NCBI GenBank assembly: GCA_022763045.1
Contig: JALEGI010000003.1
Span: 1-64,000 of the forward strand
Reading direction: 5' to 3'
Source: Simkaniaceae bacterium
GTDB taxonomy: Bacteria > Chlamydiota > Chlamydiia > Chlamydiales > JACRBE01
DNA: 64,000 nucleotides
This document shows positions 27,374-35,602 of this stretch, one piece after another. The notes beneath the pieces are model-generated. The model saw only the letters and a program-made list of their open reading frames with translations. It was not told where the DNA came from and did not search any database. The translations under genes were made by a program, and so were the position numbers. Numbering within the stretch: the first letter of the stretch is position 1; the number at the start of each line of letters is the position of its first letter.

Positions 27374-29608
27374 TTGAAAAAAGAGCATCTAACTTTAATA
27401 AAGTGTGGAATTGAAAAAGAGTCATTGAGAGTGACAAAAGATTTCTCCCTCTCAAAAGAGCCTCATCCAAAATCGCTCGGTGAGAAGCTAACACACCCCC
27501 TGATCACAACTGACTTTGCTGAAATGCAAATTGAATGGACAACGCCCACCTTCCATTCACACGCTGCCCTAATGCGATTTTTTAAAGACCTCTCAATCTA
27601 CACGCAAAAAAAGGTGCCAAATGAGTATTTTTGGCCGCTTAGCATGCCACCAAAACTCCCTAAAAAATGTCAAGATTGGGTGGCAAAATACGGCAATAGC
27701 CACTCTGCTAAAAAGAAAGAAAGTTATCGCCATGGGCTTTGCAAAGCGTATGGCTCGCACATGCAAATGATCTCTGGTTTTCACTACAACTTCTCAATGC
27801 GCCCGGCATTTTGGAAAGCACTACACAAAGAGCGGCAGAGCAATAAGTCTTGCAGACAATTTCAAACAGATACCTATCTCGGTCTAATTCGCAACTATAT
27901 TAGAGATGGCTGGATCATTACCTATTTATTTGGAAGCTCACCCTCCTCAGATCCATCATTTAAAGATCTGCCTGAATTTCCCTATGCTACATCGCTCAGA
28001 ACATCAGAGCACGGCTACCAATCAAAAAGTCAAGATGCACGCCCTATTACCTTTAATTCTGTATCAGGCTACGTGAAAGAGATCCGTGAGGCAATTGCCC
28101 GTGGTCAGTTGCAAATTGAAAATGAGCACTATAGTTTAATCCGGCCAAAATGCCTTCCTCGAGAAGAGCTCAATCAAACCGATGCTATTGCCACAAGGGG
28201 AATAGAGTATGTTGAGCTGCGCGCACTCGATCTCGATCCCTTTTCCCCTCTTGGCATCTCAAAAAAAACGCTCGACTTTCTTCATTTATTTCTCCTTCAT
28301 CTCCTTCTCTCGGAGAGCCCCAACTTGACACACAAAGCGCATAAGAAATCACTTGATTTTCAACATCAAGTGGCAATTGAGGGGAGAAAAATGGAGCTGA
28401 AAAGCAAGGCGGAGCCAATTTTTACTGCGATGCGACCACTTGCTATAAAACTTGGCATGGTCAAATTACTAGATGAGATGTGGTTGCGCTTCGAAGATCC
28501 CTCTAAACTCCCCTCGCAAATAATCGCCTCAAATGACTTTTTAGAGCTTGGAGCTACACTTTGCAAAGAACACTACAAAACCCTAAGCAAAGGCAAGCTA
28601 GAACCCTCCCAGAGAAGGCGCTTTGATACATTTACCAAAAACTCAATTGAGCTCTTTGATCTGCTTGAGAGAGCAGAAAAGATGGAGGCTTCAACACGCG
28701 TTTTAATTGAAGAAGCAATTCGCAGGCATGTAAAGGTCGAAATTCTTGATAAAAAGGCGTGTATTTTGCGCTTGGGTGGTCAAGAGCTAGTTAAACAGGC
28801 AAGCTGCACCTCACAAGACAGCTACATCACGCCACTACTGATGGAAAATAAACATGTGACTAAGCTTTTACTTGATGAGCAAAATATACGCACACCTTTA
28901 GGGATGCATTTTAATTCACTTACAGAAGCGCTCTCGCACACACCCCCAAGTAAAACTGTTGTCGTGAAACCCAACACCACAAACTATGGACTTGGAGTTG
29001 AACTTGTGGAGCCAAAAGAGTACAAAGCCGCTCTTAAACGAGCCTTTGCATTTGGGGAAAGTGTGCTTGTTGAGGATTTTATTTCTGGGAGAGAATATCG
29101 ATTTTTAGTCGTATCAAACAAGGTTGCAGGGGTAGTGCGCCGAGATCCCGCAAGTGTGATTGGAAATGGCCATGATACAATCAAGACGCTCGCAAAAGGC
29201 AAAAAACGCCCCATCAAACTTGGGCCAGATGAAAAAAAGCATCTCCTATCTCAAAATTTAACAGCAGAATCGATCCCTAAGGAGGGGGAAAAGGTCTTCC
29301 TGCGCTTCAATTCGAATGTCTCAACAGGTGGCGAGGCAATCGATTTTACCGATCAGGTTGCTAATGAGTATAAAAGGATAGCGATTCGAGCGGCGAAGAG
29401 TGTCGGAGCAAAAATTTGTGGCGTCGATATGATCATAAAAAGTCCACATAAGCCAGGCAGTCGCTATGCAATTATCGAATTGAATTTCAATCCCGTTTTG
29501 TACTTTCACCAAGAGCCAGATGTCGGCCACCCAAGAAATGTAGCGGGAGCAATTTTAGACTGCATAGGCTTTGGCTTTGAACCCATCACCAAAAGAGATT
29601 GCTGTTGA
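27374..29608 (+). CDS. gshF: Bifunctional glutathione synthetase GshF (GshA-ATP-grasp fusion)
   Basis: 744 residues starting at TTG 27374; no ATG occurs before the essential N-terminal motif GIEKESLRV (residues 12-20). Residues 1-450 are a gamma-glutamylcysteine ligase of the GshA type (FAEMQIEW, GFHYNFSM, YVELRALDLDP). Residues about 480-740 are an ATP-grasp domain (VVVKPNTTNYGLGVE, VEDFISGREYRFLVV, GVDMIIKSP, IIELNFNP). It would make glutathione from Glu, Cys and Gly in one polypeptide, as in GshF of streptococci and pasteurellas. It overlaps azgA as TTGA. A glutaredoxin and a GGCT-like gene elsewhere in the window fit a glutathione economy. Confidence 0.94.
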   Translation: MKKEHLTLIKCGIEKESLRVTKDFSLSKEPHPKSLGEKLTHPLITTDFAEMQIEWTTPTFHSHAALMRFFKDLSIYTQKKVPNEYFWPLSMPPKLPKKCQDWVAKYGNSHSAKKKESYRHGLCKAYGSHMQMISGFHYNFSMRPAFWKALHKERQSNKSCRQFQTDTYLGLIRNYIRDGWIITYLFGSSPSSDPSFKDLPEFPYATSLRTSEHGYQSKSQDARPITFNSVSGYVKEIREAIARGQLQIENEHYSLIRPKCLPREELNQTDAIATRGIEYVELRALDLDPFSPLGISKKTLDFLHLFLLHLLLSESPNLTHKAHKKSLDFQHQVAIEGRKMELKSKAEPIFTAMRPLAIKLGMVKLLDEMWLRFEDPSKLPSQIIASNDFLELGATLCKEHYKTLSKGKLEPSQRRRFDTFTKNSIELFDLLERAEKMEASTRVLIEEAIRRHVKVEILDKKACILRLGGQELVKQASCTSQDSYITPLLMENKHVTKLLLDEQNIRTPLGMHFNSLTEALSHTPPSKTVVVKPNTTNYGLGVELVEPKEYKAALKRAFAFGESVLVEDFISGREYRFLVVSNKVAGVVRRDPASVIGNGHDTIKTLAKGKKRPIKLGPDEKKHLLSQNLTAESIPKEGEKVFLRFNSNVSTGGEAIDFTDQVANEYKRIAIRAAKSVGAKICGVDMIIKSPHKPGSRYAIIELNFNPVLYFHQEPDVGHPRNVAGAILDCIGFGFEPITKRDCC

Positions 29609-30858
29609 ACATTAAAACTGAAATTATCGCCGGACTTACCACCTTCTCCTCGATGGTCTATATCATCTTTGTCAATCCATCAATTTTACAAGAAACAGGG
29701 CTGGATTTTGGGGCCCTAATGGTGGGAACAATTCTCACGACCGCTTTCTCCTGTCTTTTTATGGGTTTTTACTCAAACCAGCCCATTGCAATTGCCCCTG
29801 GGATGGGAGTAAGCGCTTTTTTCACCTACACAGTGATTTTGCGTCATGGCATGCCCGTTGGCATGGGACTTGCTGCCGTTTTCCTCTCAGCGCTGATTCT
29901 TCTTATTTTAAATCTCCTTGGCATCCGGGCTAAAATTTTGAATAGCATTCCGCGCCCATTAATTAAGGGAGCTGTTGTAGGAATAGGTCTTTTTCTTATT
30001 ATGGTTGGCTTAAAGCAAATTGGGATTGCTGCGCCTTCAGAGAGCGGGATGCTTGTCTTTAATTCCCCTTTCACTCTCCCCTCTCTACTGACCGGAATTG
30101 GAGTAATCTTAATTGGAGCCTTACTCTACTTCGAAGTGCGCGCAGCCTTCATTTTAGGCATTTTAGCTCTCTGGGCAATTTCTCTGATTTTTGGGATGAC
30201 TGAATGGCAAGGGCTGATTGCATCGCCTCCCTCACTTGAACCCAACTGGATGCGGATTGACTTTGGCTCAATTTTTACTCGCTACTTCCCCCATATATTT
30301 TTCTCAATCTTCCTCGTCACCCTTTTTGACTCATCAGCAGCTCTGATTGTGCTATCACGTATGCTCTATCCTGATGGGAAAATGCCCAATCAACGCCGCT
30401 GTTTGACCCCTGACACCTGTGGAAGTATGCTCGGCTCATTAATTGGCGTAACATCTATGGCCATTCACCTCGAATCTGCCGCTGGAATTAAGGCCGGTGG
30501 GCGGAAAGGCTTAACACCCATTATTGTCGCAGCTCTCTTTTTGCTCTGTCTCTTTTTCTATCCTCTTTGCCATTCAATCCCTCATTTTGCAAGTGCACCT
30601 GTGTTGATTGTAATTGGGATATTGATGATTGAGGAGCTCAAAGGGATGGCATGGGGAGATATTACAGATGTGATTCCCATGCTGATTGCGATATTTGTGA
30701 TGCCAATTACCTTCAGTATCTACCTTGGATTTGCACTAGGATATGTCAGCTATGCGATCATGAAGCTCATCACTTGGAGGGTGCGTGAAATTCACTTCTT
30801 CACCTGGCTGCTTGCGCTACTCTTTGCAATTCACCTAACGCTAATGACTCTCTTCTAG
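29605..30858 (+). CDS. Purine permease, AzgA/NCS2 family
   Basis: 417 residues from TTG 29605, chosen because it overlaps the gshF stop as TTGA with AAGAGA upstream; TTG 29599 is possible too. Family hallmarks: TEIIAGLTTF and VNPSIL at the N-terminus, the GMGVSAFFTY segment in TM3, and the late SLIGVTSMAIHLESAAGIKAGGR region. It has 12 or more membrane segments. AzgA/PbuG proteins import adenine, guanine or hypoxanthine with protons. Nucleobase import would suit an intracellular bacterium relying on host purines. The 3' end overlaps ddl by 59 bp. Confidence 0.9.
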   Translation: MNIKTEIIAGLTTFSSMVYIIFVNPSILQETGLDFGALMVGTILTTAFSCLFMGFYSNQPIAIAPGMGVSAFFTYTVILRHGMPVGMGLAAVFLSALILLILNLLGIRAKILNSIPRPLIKGAVVGIGLFLIMVGLKQIGIAAPSESGMLVFNSPFTLPSLLTGIGVILIGALLYFEVRAAFILGILALWAISLIFGMTEWQGLIASPPSLEPNWMRIDFGSIFTRYFPHIFFSIFLVTLFDSSAALIVLSRMLYPDGKMPNQRRCLTPDTCGSMLGSLIGVTSMAIHLESAAGIKAGGRKGLTPIIVAALFLLCLFFYPLCHSIPHFASAPVLIVIGILMIEELKGMAWGDITDVIPMLIAIFVMPITFSIYLGFALGYVSYAIMKLITWRVREIHFFTWLLALLFAIHLTLMTLF

Positions 30859-31813
30859 CCTGGCGCTCAAGTGCTAAGTCAATGAGCTCTTCTATCAAAT
30901 TAGAGTAGCTGATACCTGAGAGCGCCCAAAGTCTTGGATATGTCGATGTTTTTCTAAAACCTGGAAGTGTATTGACCTCGTTTAAAAAGACCCTCTCTTC
31001 TCCATCCAACAGAAAATCGATGCGTGAAAAGCCCTCACACCCTAAATTTCGGTAGGCCTCAATAGCAAGCTCTTGAATTTCCGCTATTTTATTTTGACTG
31101 AGCTCTGCCGGGATTTGAAAGACTACGCCATTTGGATCGAGATACTTCGTCTCATAGCTATGAAAGGCGCCTTTGGGAATCACGCGGGCAGGCAGTGAGA
31201 CCTTCGGGTTTTTATTACCTAAAACGGCAATTTCGATCTCTTTACCGCGAATCTCTTGCTCAATAATAATTGAATCATCATAGCGCCCCGCTAGATCAAG
31301 CGCCTCTTGCAGTTGCCTTGCGCTTTTGACGCGTGAGATCCCAACTGATGAGCCTGAACGATTGGGTTTGACATAGATCACCTCACCGAGCTTTTCGGCA
31401 AGAGCGTCATAACTTTGCCCTGAATAGAGAAGCCACTTCGGGGCTTTCAGCCCTGCGAGCTTGCGCGTGAGCGCCTTATCGTAGCAAATTGCCGATGTAC
31501 GCAGATCGGGACCGACAAAGGGGATATTAAAGAGGGAGAAATACCCCTGCATGGGCCCATCTTCACCAAAAGGGCCGTGTAAAATTGAGAAGGCCACATC
31601 GAGCTTGCGACTCTCATATACCTCTCTTTCTCCCAGCTCGGGGGCATCAAAATTAGGCGTCCCAATCAGGTGAAACCACACCCCATTTGGATCGATCCAG
31701 ACAAGGGTCACCTCATACTTACTTCGGTCGATTTCCTCATAGATGGATTTTGCTGAGGCGCAAGAGACCTCGTGTTCAAACGATTTACCTCCAAAAAAAA
31801 GGCCCAGTTTCAT
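30800..31813 (-). CDS. ddl: D-alanine--D-alanine ligase
   Basis: 337 residues, ATP-grasp. N-terminal FFGGKSFEHEVSCASA, central GPFGEDGPMQGYF, YVKPNRSGSSVGI, the ATP-grasp lid, and the C-terminal FLNEVNTLPGF metal-binding loop are all present, so the enzyme looks intact. It makes D-Ala-D-Ala for peptidoglycan precursor synthesis in the cytoplasm. In the chlamydiae I know, ddl is fused to murC; here it is a free-standing gene, so it may be a second copy. It is divergent from the sua5 gene across 39 bp and overlaps azgA by 59 bp at the 3' ends. Confidence 0.95.
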   Translation of the reverse strand: MKLGLFFGGKSFEHEVSCASAKSIYEEIDRSKYEVTLVWIDPNGVWFHLIGTPNFDAPELGEREVYESRKLDVAFSILHGPFGEDGPMQGYFSLFNIPFVGPDLRTSAICYDKALTRKLAGLKAPKWLLYSGQSYDALAEKLGEVIYVKPNRSGSSVGISRVKSARQLQEALDLAGRYDDSIIIEQEIRGKEIEIAVLGNKNPKVSLPARVIPKGAFHSYETKYLDPNGVVFQIPAELSQNKIAEIQELAIEAYRNLGCEGFSRIDFLLDGEERVFLNEVNTLPGFRKTSTYPRLWALSGISYSNLIEELIDLALERQARRESLALGELQRVAQAAR

Positions 31814-31852
31814 CTACTTCTCCTTTAATGTCTCACTTGTTACAATTTCCCC

Positions 31853-32761
31853 ATGAAATTAGAAGATGCTGAGAAAATCCTCAAAAATAAGGGCATTATT
31901 GCCCTGCCGACAGAGACTGTCTATGGTCTAGCAGCTCTCGCTAGCTGCAATAAAGCAATTGAAAAAGTTTTTTCAATAAAAAACCGCCCTAAAAACAATC
32001 CTATGATTGTCCATGTCGCTAACTTAAATCAAGTCAAAAGTTTAATTACAAACCTCCCTCCCCAAGCTGAAAAACTCATAGAAGCGCACTGGCCAGGACC
32101 GCTTACGCTCATATTACCGGCAAATCTAAGCGCAAGCTCAGATCTAGTCAGAGCAGGTCAACCAACTCTTGCCATCCGCATGCCAAACCACCCACTTACG
32201 CGAAAGCTTATTGAAATGACAGGCCCCATTGTTGCCCCCTCTGCTAATATCTCTGGCCGCCCCTCCTCAACACAAGCCTCCCACGTTACACTCGACTTCG
32301 GTGAAGATTTCCCTATCTTAGATGGAGGCGCTTGCCAAGGAGGGGTTGAATCGACAATTTTAACCTTTGATGGAGAGTGGAAAATTGCACGTCTCGGATC
32401 ACTCAGCGCGGATGAACTGGCTAAAACTTTAGGCTATAAACCCACGCTAGCTGGTAAAACAGCCTGCCCAGGCAATCTACACAAACACTACAGCCCAAGC
32501 GCAAAAATTCACCTCGCAAAGTGCCCGCAAAACCACCCTGCAATTCTTGGCTTTACAGAGAGAAAATACACATGCGAAAGGCTCTTGCACCTCGGTTCAA
32601 TAAAAAATCCAAATGAGCTTGCATTTAATCTCTACGAGAAGCTAAGAGAAATTGATAGGGCCACAATAGAAGAGATTTGGATCGACGTCGACTTTCCAAC
32701 TCATGGTCTCTACCAAACAATTCATGAACGTCTAAGCAAAGCAGCCGCTAAGGAGAGATGA
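31853..32761 (+). CDS. tsaC: L-threonylcarbamoyladenylate synthase (Sua5/TsaC type)
   Basis: 302 residues: a YrdC-like domain (1-200) with the PTETVYGLA and KNRPKNNP motifs, and a C-terminal Sua5 domain, so it is the long Sua5 form rather than short TsaC. It makes threonylcarbamoyl-AMP from Thr, bicarbonate and ATP, the first step of tRNA t6A37 modification. The HYSP linker motif (HKHYSPSA) between the domains is present. The downstream FKBP gene starts at its stop codon. Confidence 0.95.
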   Translation: MKLEDAEKILKNKGIIALPTETVYGLAALASCNKAIEKVFSIKNRPKNNPMIVHVANLNQVKSLITNLPPQAEKLIEAHWPGPLTLILPANLSASSDLVRAGQPTLAIRMPNHPLTRKLIEMTGPIVAPSANISGRPSSTQASHVTLDFGEDFPILDGGACQGGVESTILTFDGEWKIARLGSLSADELAKTLGYKPTLAGKTACPGNLHKHYSPSAKIHLAKCPQNHPAILGFTERKYTCERLLHLGSIKNPNELAFNLYEKLREIDRATIEEIWIDVDFPTHGLYQTIHERLSKAAAKER

Positions 32762-33189
32762 TGACGCGAGCCAAAAAGGGTGACACTGTTCAAGTGCACT
32801 ACACAGGAAAAATAGCCACCGGAGAAGTTTTTGATTCGTCTCTTGAGAGGGAACCTCTAGAGTTTTGCATTGGCGAGAGAAAACTCATCCCAGGTTTTGA
32901 AGAGGCGCTCGTTGGCATGCAGCTTGGTGAGAGCAAAACAATTACTATTGCGAGCCACAAGGCCTACGGAGATCACGATGAAACGCTTGTTTCTAGTGTT
33001 GACCGAAACCTTTTGCCTAAAGAGCTACCGCTAGAAGAGGGAACAAAACTCCAGATAGGTGATGAAAACGAAATCCCTACAATCGTTACAGTGACAAAGA
33101 TCAATGAAGAGCAGGTGACGTTAGATGCAAACCACCCTCTTGCGGGAAAAGATTTGACCTTTGATATTAAGCTTATCAGCTTTACATAG
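32761..33189 (+). CDS. slyD: FKBP-type peptidyl-prolyl isomerase, SlyD-like
   Basis: 142 residues from the ATG at 32761; ATG 32758 is only 2 nt from AGGAG, whereas 32761 has a 5-nt spacing. N-terminal VQVHYTGKI, VFDSS and IPGFEEAL are FKBP strands; the AYGDHDE segment followed by an inserted IF (insert-in-flap) domain (about 72-125) is typical of SlyD. The His-rich metal-binding tail of E. coli SlyD is missing. It is a cytoplasmic chaperone-like prolyl isomerase, co-transcribed with sua5. A strong hairpin terminator follows at 33227-33259. Confidence 0.93.
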   Translation: MTRAKKGDTVQVHYTGKIATGEVFDSSLEREPLEFCIGERKLIPGFEEALVGMQLGESKTITIASHKAYGDHDETLVSSVDRNLLPKELPLEEGTKLQIGDENEIPTIVTVTKINEEQVTLDANHPLAGKDLTFDIKLISFT

Positions 33190-33226
33190 TTTCGTAGCGC
33201 CCAAGCGGAGCTTTTTTAGCTCGCCC

Positions 33227-33259
33227 TTTTAGCTTGTAAAGCGGCTTTACAAGCTAAAA
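33227..33259. terminator. Strong hairpin terminator after slyD
   Basis: Perfect 14-bp inverted repeat (33227-33240 and 33246-33259) with a GCGGC loop; outer GCCC/GGGC can extend it around a TTT bulge. The TTTT/AAAA ends let it work in either direction. A smaller GAGCT-TTTTT-AGCTC hairpin lies just before it. Confidence 0.75.
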
Positions 33260-33287
33260 TTTGGGCCAAATGCATATGCCCCTTGCC

Positions 33288-33293
33288 TATAAT
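33288..33293 (+). promoter_or_regulatory. Consensus -10 box before the TMEM14-like gene
   Basis: TATAAT at 33288-33293 is a perfect -10 hexamer with no clear -35 partner. It would start transcription near 33300, placing the correct start at ATG 33319 and excluding TTG 33283. Confidence 0.4.
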
Positions 33294-33318
33294 CGAATAT
33301 TTCTTTACTTTTGTGGGC

Positions 33319-33651
33319 ATGAAACGTAGCTACATCACACTCATTATTTACACTTTGCTCCTCATCTCAGGTGGCATCGTTGGCTTTGTAAAAGCTGGAT
33401 CTATTCCCTCTCTTGCAGCAGGTTGCGGCTTTGGCGCCATTTTATCTTTACTTACCTACCAGGTAATCAAGGGTAAGGTGTGGGCAAATTATGGTGCCTT
33501 CTTTGTCATCCTCTTTCTAGATGGCTTTTTCTGGTGGCGCTACTATAAAACAGAAGCCTTCATGCCAGCAGGTCTGATGCTTTTGATTAGCTCTGTTGTC
33601 CTTTTCATCCTCTACACAGACCTAAAAAAGCAGCTCACAAACGTCTCGTAA
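33319..33651 (+). CDS. TMEM14-like small membrane protein
   Basis: 110 residues from the ATG at 33319. Four hydrophobic helices, Gly-rich in helix 1-2 (YTLLLISGGIVGFVKAGS, LAAGCGFGA), with the SIPSLAAG text that resembles the Tmem_14/UPF0136 family. In eukaryotes this family includes mitochondrial TMEM14 and plastid FAX proteins; bacterial members occur in cyanobacteria and chlamydiae. The role is probably lipid or fatty-acid handling in a membrane, by family analogy only. The PAP2 phosphatase gene follows with a 1-bp gap, suggesting a joint function in lipid metabolism. Confidence 0.75.
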   Translation: MKRSYITLIIYTLLLISGGIVGFVKAGSIPSLAAGCGFGAILSLLTYQVIKGKVWANYGAFFVILFLDGFFWWRYYKTEAFMPAGLMLLISSVVLFILYTDLKKQLTNVS

Positions 33652-33652
33652 T

Positions 33653-34219
33653 ATGCTCATCGTTGCTCTGCTCTCATTTATCTTCTTCGATACCCTTGCA
33701 ATCGAATGGGTTAGCTCAACAATATTCTTTAAACATGACATATTTTGGTGGATTAACCATGTGATTGAACTCAAAACGCAGTGTTTTATATGGGCAGTAT
33801 ACTTTTGTGTAACAAAGCAAAATAAAGGGCGCACAGCGGCTTTAAATGTGCTCTGTAGTGCTTTCGCATCAATTATCGTTATCTACGCTCTGAAATTCAC
33901 TGCCGGTCGAGCCCGACCCGAGCTTTTACTACAATCTGATCTCTTTGGATTTTTCTTCTTCAAACTGCAAAACGCCTACTTCTCTTTCCCCTCATCACAC
34001 TCTGCATCTATTGCACTGACTGCATGTGGCTTAGGCTGTTTATTCCAGAAGTGGAAATGGCCCCTACTGGGAGCTGCTTTCATACTGGGTTTTTCACGGA
34101 TGATGAGTGGTCATCACTTTCCAAGCGACTTAATTGTTGGATTTTACGTTGCGATTAAGCTTCACGCGATGAAACTATGGGATAGAGCCTTTACTATATA
34201 CAAAAGGAGCTCCATATAG
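33653..34219 (+). CDS. PAP2-family membrane phosphatase
   Basis: 188 residues with five to six membrane helices. All three PAP2 motifs are visible: KFTAGRARP (motif 1), PSSHSAS (motif 2, normally PSGH; here PSSH with the His kept), and SRMMSGHHFPSD (motif 3). It would dephosphorylate a lipid or isoprenoid phosphate such as phosphatidic acid or undecaprenyl pyrophosphate at the membrane. It is in one operon with the TMEM14-like gene. Its stop codon lies within the bidirectional terminator at 34202-34230. Confidence 0.92.
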   Translation: MLIVALLSFIFFDTLAIEWVSSTIFFKHDIFWWINHVIELKTQCFIWAVYFCVTKQNKGRTAALNVLCSAFASIIVIYALKFTAGRARPELLLQSDLFGFFFFKLQNAYFSFPSSHSASIALTACGLGCLFQKWKWPLLGAAFILGFSRMMSGHHFPSDLIVGFYVAIKLHAMKLWDRAFTIYKRSSI

Positions 34220-34231
34220 GAGCTCCTTTTT
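34202..34231. terminator. Bidirectional terminator between the PAP2 gene and hctB
   Basis: Perfect 12-bp inverted repeat AAAAGGAGCTCC (34202-34213) and GGAGCTCCTTTT (34219-34230) around ATATA. T-runs follow on both strands. The PAP2 stop codon (34217-34219) is inside the loop/stem. Confidence 0.85.
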
Positions 34232-34259
34232 AGGTGTAGGTGCTATAAACTACTAGAGC

Positions 34260-34844
34260 TTATTTTTTTGCAGTCTTACGTCTGCGAACAACTCGACGAG
34301 TTGTTTTTTTAGCAGCTGGCTTTCTTTTAGCAGCTACTTTTCTCTTAGTAGTTGTTTTTCTGCGAGTTGTTTTGCGAGCAGTTGTTTTTTTAGCAGCTGG
34401 TTTGCGCTTAGCAGTAGTCTTTCTTTTTGCAGTAGTTTTGCGCTTAGCTGTTGTTTTTTTAGCAGCTGGCTTTCTTTTCGCAGTAGTTTTACGCTTAGCT
34501 GTTGTCTTTTTAGCAGCTGTTTTGCGTTTTACTGTTTTGCGCTTAGTAGTTGCTTTCTTAGCAGCTGGCTTACGCTTAGCTGTTGTCTTTTTAGCAGCTG
34601 TTTTGCGTTTTACTGTTTTGCGCTTAGCTGTTGCTTTCTTAGCAGCTGGCTTACGCTTAGCAGTAGTTTTACGCTTAGTAGTTGCTTTCTTAGCAGCTGG
34701 CTTGCGCTTCGCTGTTGTTTTTTTAGCAGCTGTTTTTCTGCGAGTAGTTGTCTTTCTCTTCGCAGTAGTCTTTCTAGCAGCTGGCTTCTTAGTTGTCTTG
34801 CGAGCTGTAGTCTTCTTAGCAGCTCTTCTTCTTTTGACAGCCAT
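34260..34844 (-). CDS. hctB: Histone H1-like nucleoid protein Hc2
   Basis: 194 residues made almost only of Lys, Arg, Ala and Thr, in repeats such as KRKTTAK, KRKPAAKK and RRKTA. This is the chlamydial Hc2, which condenses DNA in the infectious elementary body late in the developmental cycle. The Shine-Dalgarno AAGGAG lies close before the ATG. A long open frame on the other strand across this region is a shadow caused by the repeat. Length of Hc2 varies between strains by repeat number. Expression should be late in development; an AT-rich region of about 460 bp lies upstream. Confidence 0.95.
   Translation of the reverse strand: MAVKRRRAAKKTTARKTTKKPAARKTTAKRKTTTRRKTAAKKTTAKRKPAAKKATTKRKTTAKRKPAAKKATAKRKTVKRKTAAKKTTAKRKPAAKKATTKRKTVKRKTAAKKTTAKRKTTAKRKPAAKKTTAKRKTTAKRKTTAKRKPAAKKTTARKTTRRKTTTKRKVAAKRKPAAKKTTRRVVRRRKTAKK
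34270..34830. repeat. hctB: Degenerate short repeats inside hctB
   Basis: The plus strand shows near-identical units built on TTTTAGCAGCTGG and TTGCGCTTAGC, repeated through the whole gene with small variations. They encode the basic repeats of Hc2 and could change copy number by slippage or recombination. Confidence 0.85.
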
Positions 34845-35307
34845 GACGACTCCTTATTGCTTTTTTTTGGTTTTAGGAACTTTTTTTTAGAAGGCTGTGT
34901 AAACTTGATACAACAAACCTTCCCTTTTCCTAACTCTAGATATAATTAATTTATTTTAATTTTTGAATACTTTTTTTTAATTTAATTATCGTAGTTAAAA
35001 CAAATTAAACAATAAATCGCCTTGAGAATACGTTCTGAGAGCATTTACAATTTTCGATAAAATTTAAAAAATTTGTTTTTAGTTAATTAAATAAAACTCA
35101 CTTTTTTAAAACAAAGACCTTATCCCACTAGACTACAACGAGTTGCGTTATATTTTTAGCTTTTTTACAACCTATTTTACTGAGTCAGAGCCGGTTAGAG
35201 GCATAAAAGTCATACCAAAAATTGAAGATTTTTGCTACATTTTGCGTATGTTTAGAAAAATTCTGACACTTTTGACCACTTTGCTACTAACTGGAGGATT
35301 TGCCGAG
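34845..35307. other. AT-rich intergenic region between hctB and the glutaredoxin gene
   Basis: About 460 bp without a supported gene. Very A/T-rich, with long poly-T runs at 34860-34888 and 34964-34979. It contains the hctB leader (minus strand) and the upstream part of the glutaredoxin frame, which has no good start before 35248. A possible signal-peptide start at 35248 is discussed with that gene. I found no convincing promoter pair or RNA gene. Confidence 0.6.
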
Positions 35308-35538
35308 ATGACTGAACTCAAACTTTACATGCGAAAAACTTGCCCTTTTTGCCAAAAGGTCGCTACCTATCTGAAAGAAAAAGGGCGGAAAATCGAGATG
35401 GTTGACATTGGCGAAGATGATACTGCTCGCGAAGAGTTAATCAAAAATGGTGGAAAACGCCAAGTACCATGCCTCTTCATTGATGGTAAACCAATGTACG
35501 AATCAAACGACATTATCCAGTGGCTTGATAAAAATTAA
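35308..35538 (+). CDS. grxC: Glutaredoxin
   Basis: 76 residues from the ATG at 35308, with GGAGGA about 10 nt upstream. The CPFC active site follows KLYMRKT, and QVPCLFIDGK plus ESNDIIQWL are the cis-Pro and C-terminal helix of the glutaredoxin fold. It would reduce disulfides and glutathionylated proteins with glutathione, matching gshF in this window. Alternative start: ATG 35248 adds 20 residues, MFRKILTLLTTLLLTGGFAE, which looks like a Sec signal peptide but has no ribosome site. If used, the protein would act in the periplasm. I prefer the cytoplasmic form but both are open. Confidence 0.88.
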   Translation: MTELKLYMRKTCPFCQKVATYLKEKGRKIEMVDIGEDDTAREELIKNGGKRQVPCLFIDGKPMYESNDIIQWLDKN

Positions 35539-35602
35539 TTGCTTTATTTTTATTTTGGAATCGCGTAACAATGGGGTTTTGCTATCTTAACGGAAAGGCT
35601 CC

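Noticed and set aside
33283-33318. TTG start and 12 extra residues for the TMEM14-like gene
   Set aside because: It lies upstream of and across the TATAAT box, so it would not be in the mRNA.
34372-34890. 172-residue plus-strand frame of hydrophobic Ala/Val/Leu repeats opposite hctB
   Set aside because: It is the complement of the Lys/Arg/Ala/Thr repeats; the minus frame is a known protein type with a good ribosome site, and the plus frame has none.
35115-35150. Minus-strand text resembling the 5' part of a tRNA (TTGTAGTCTAGTGGGATAAGG)
   Set aside because: The D-stem does not pair properly and there is no anticodon or T arm; chance resemblance in an AT-rich region.
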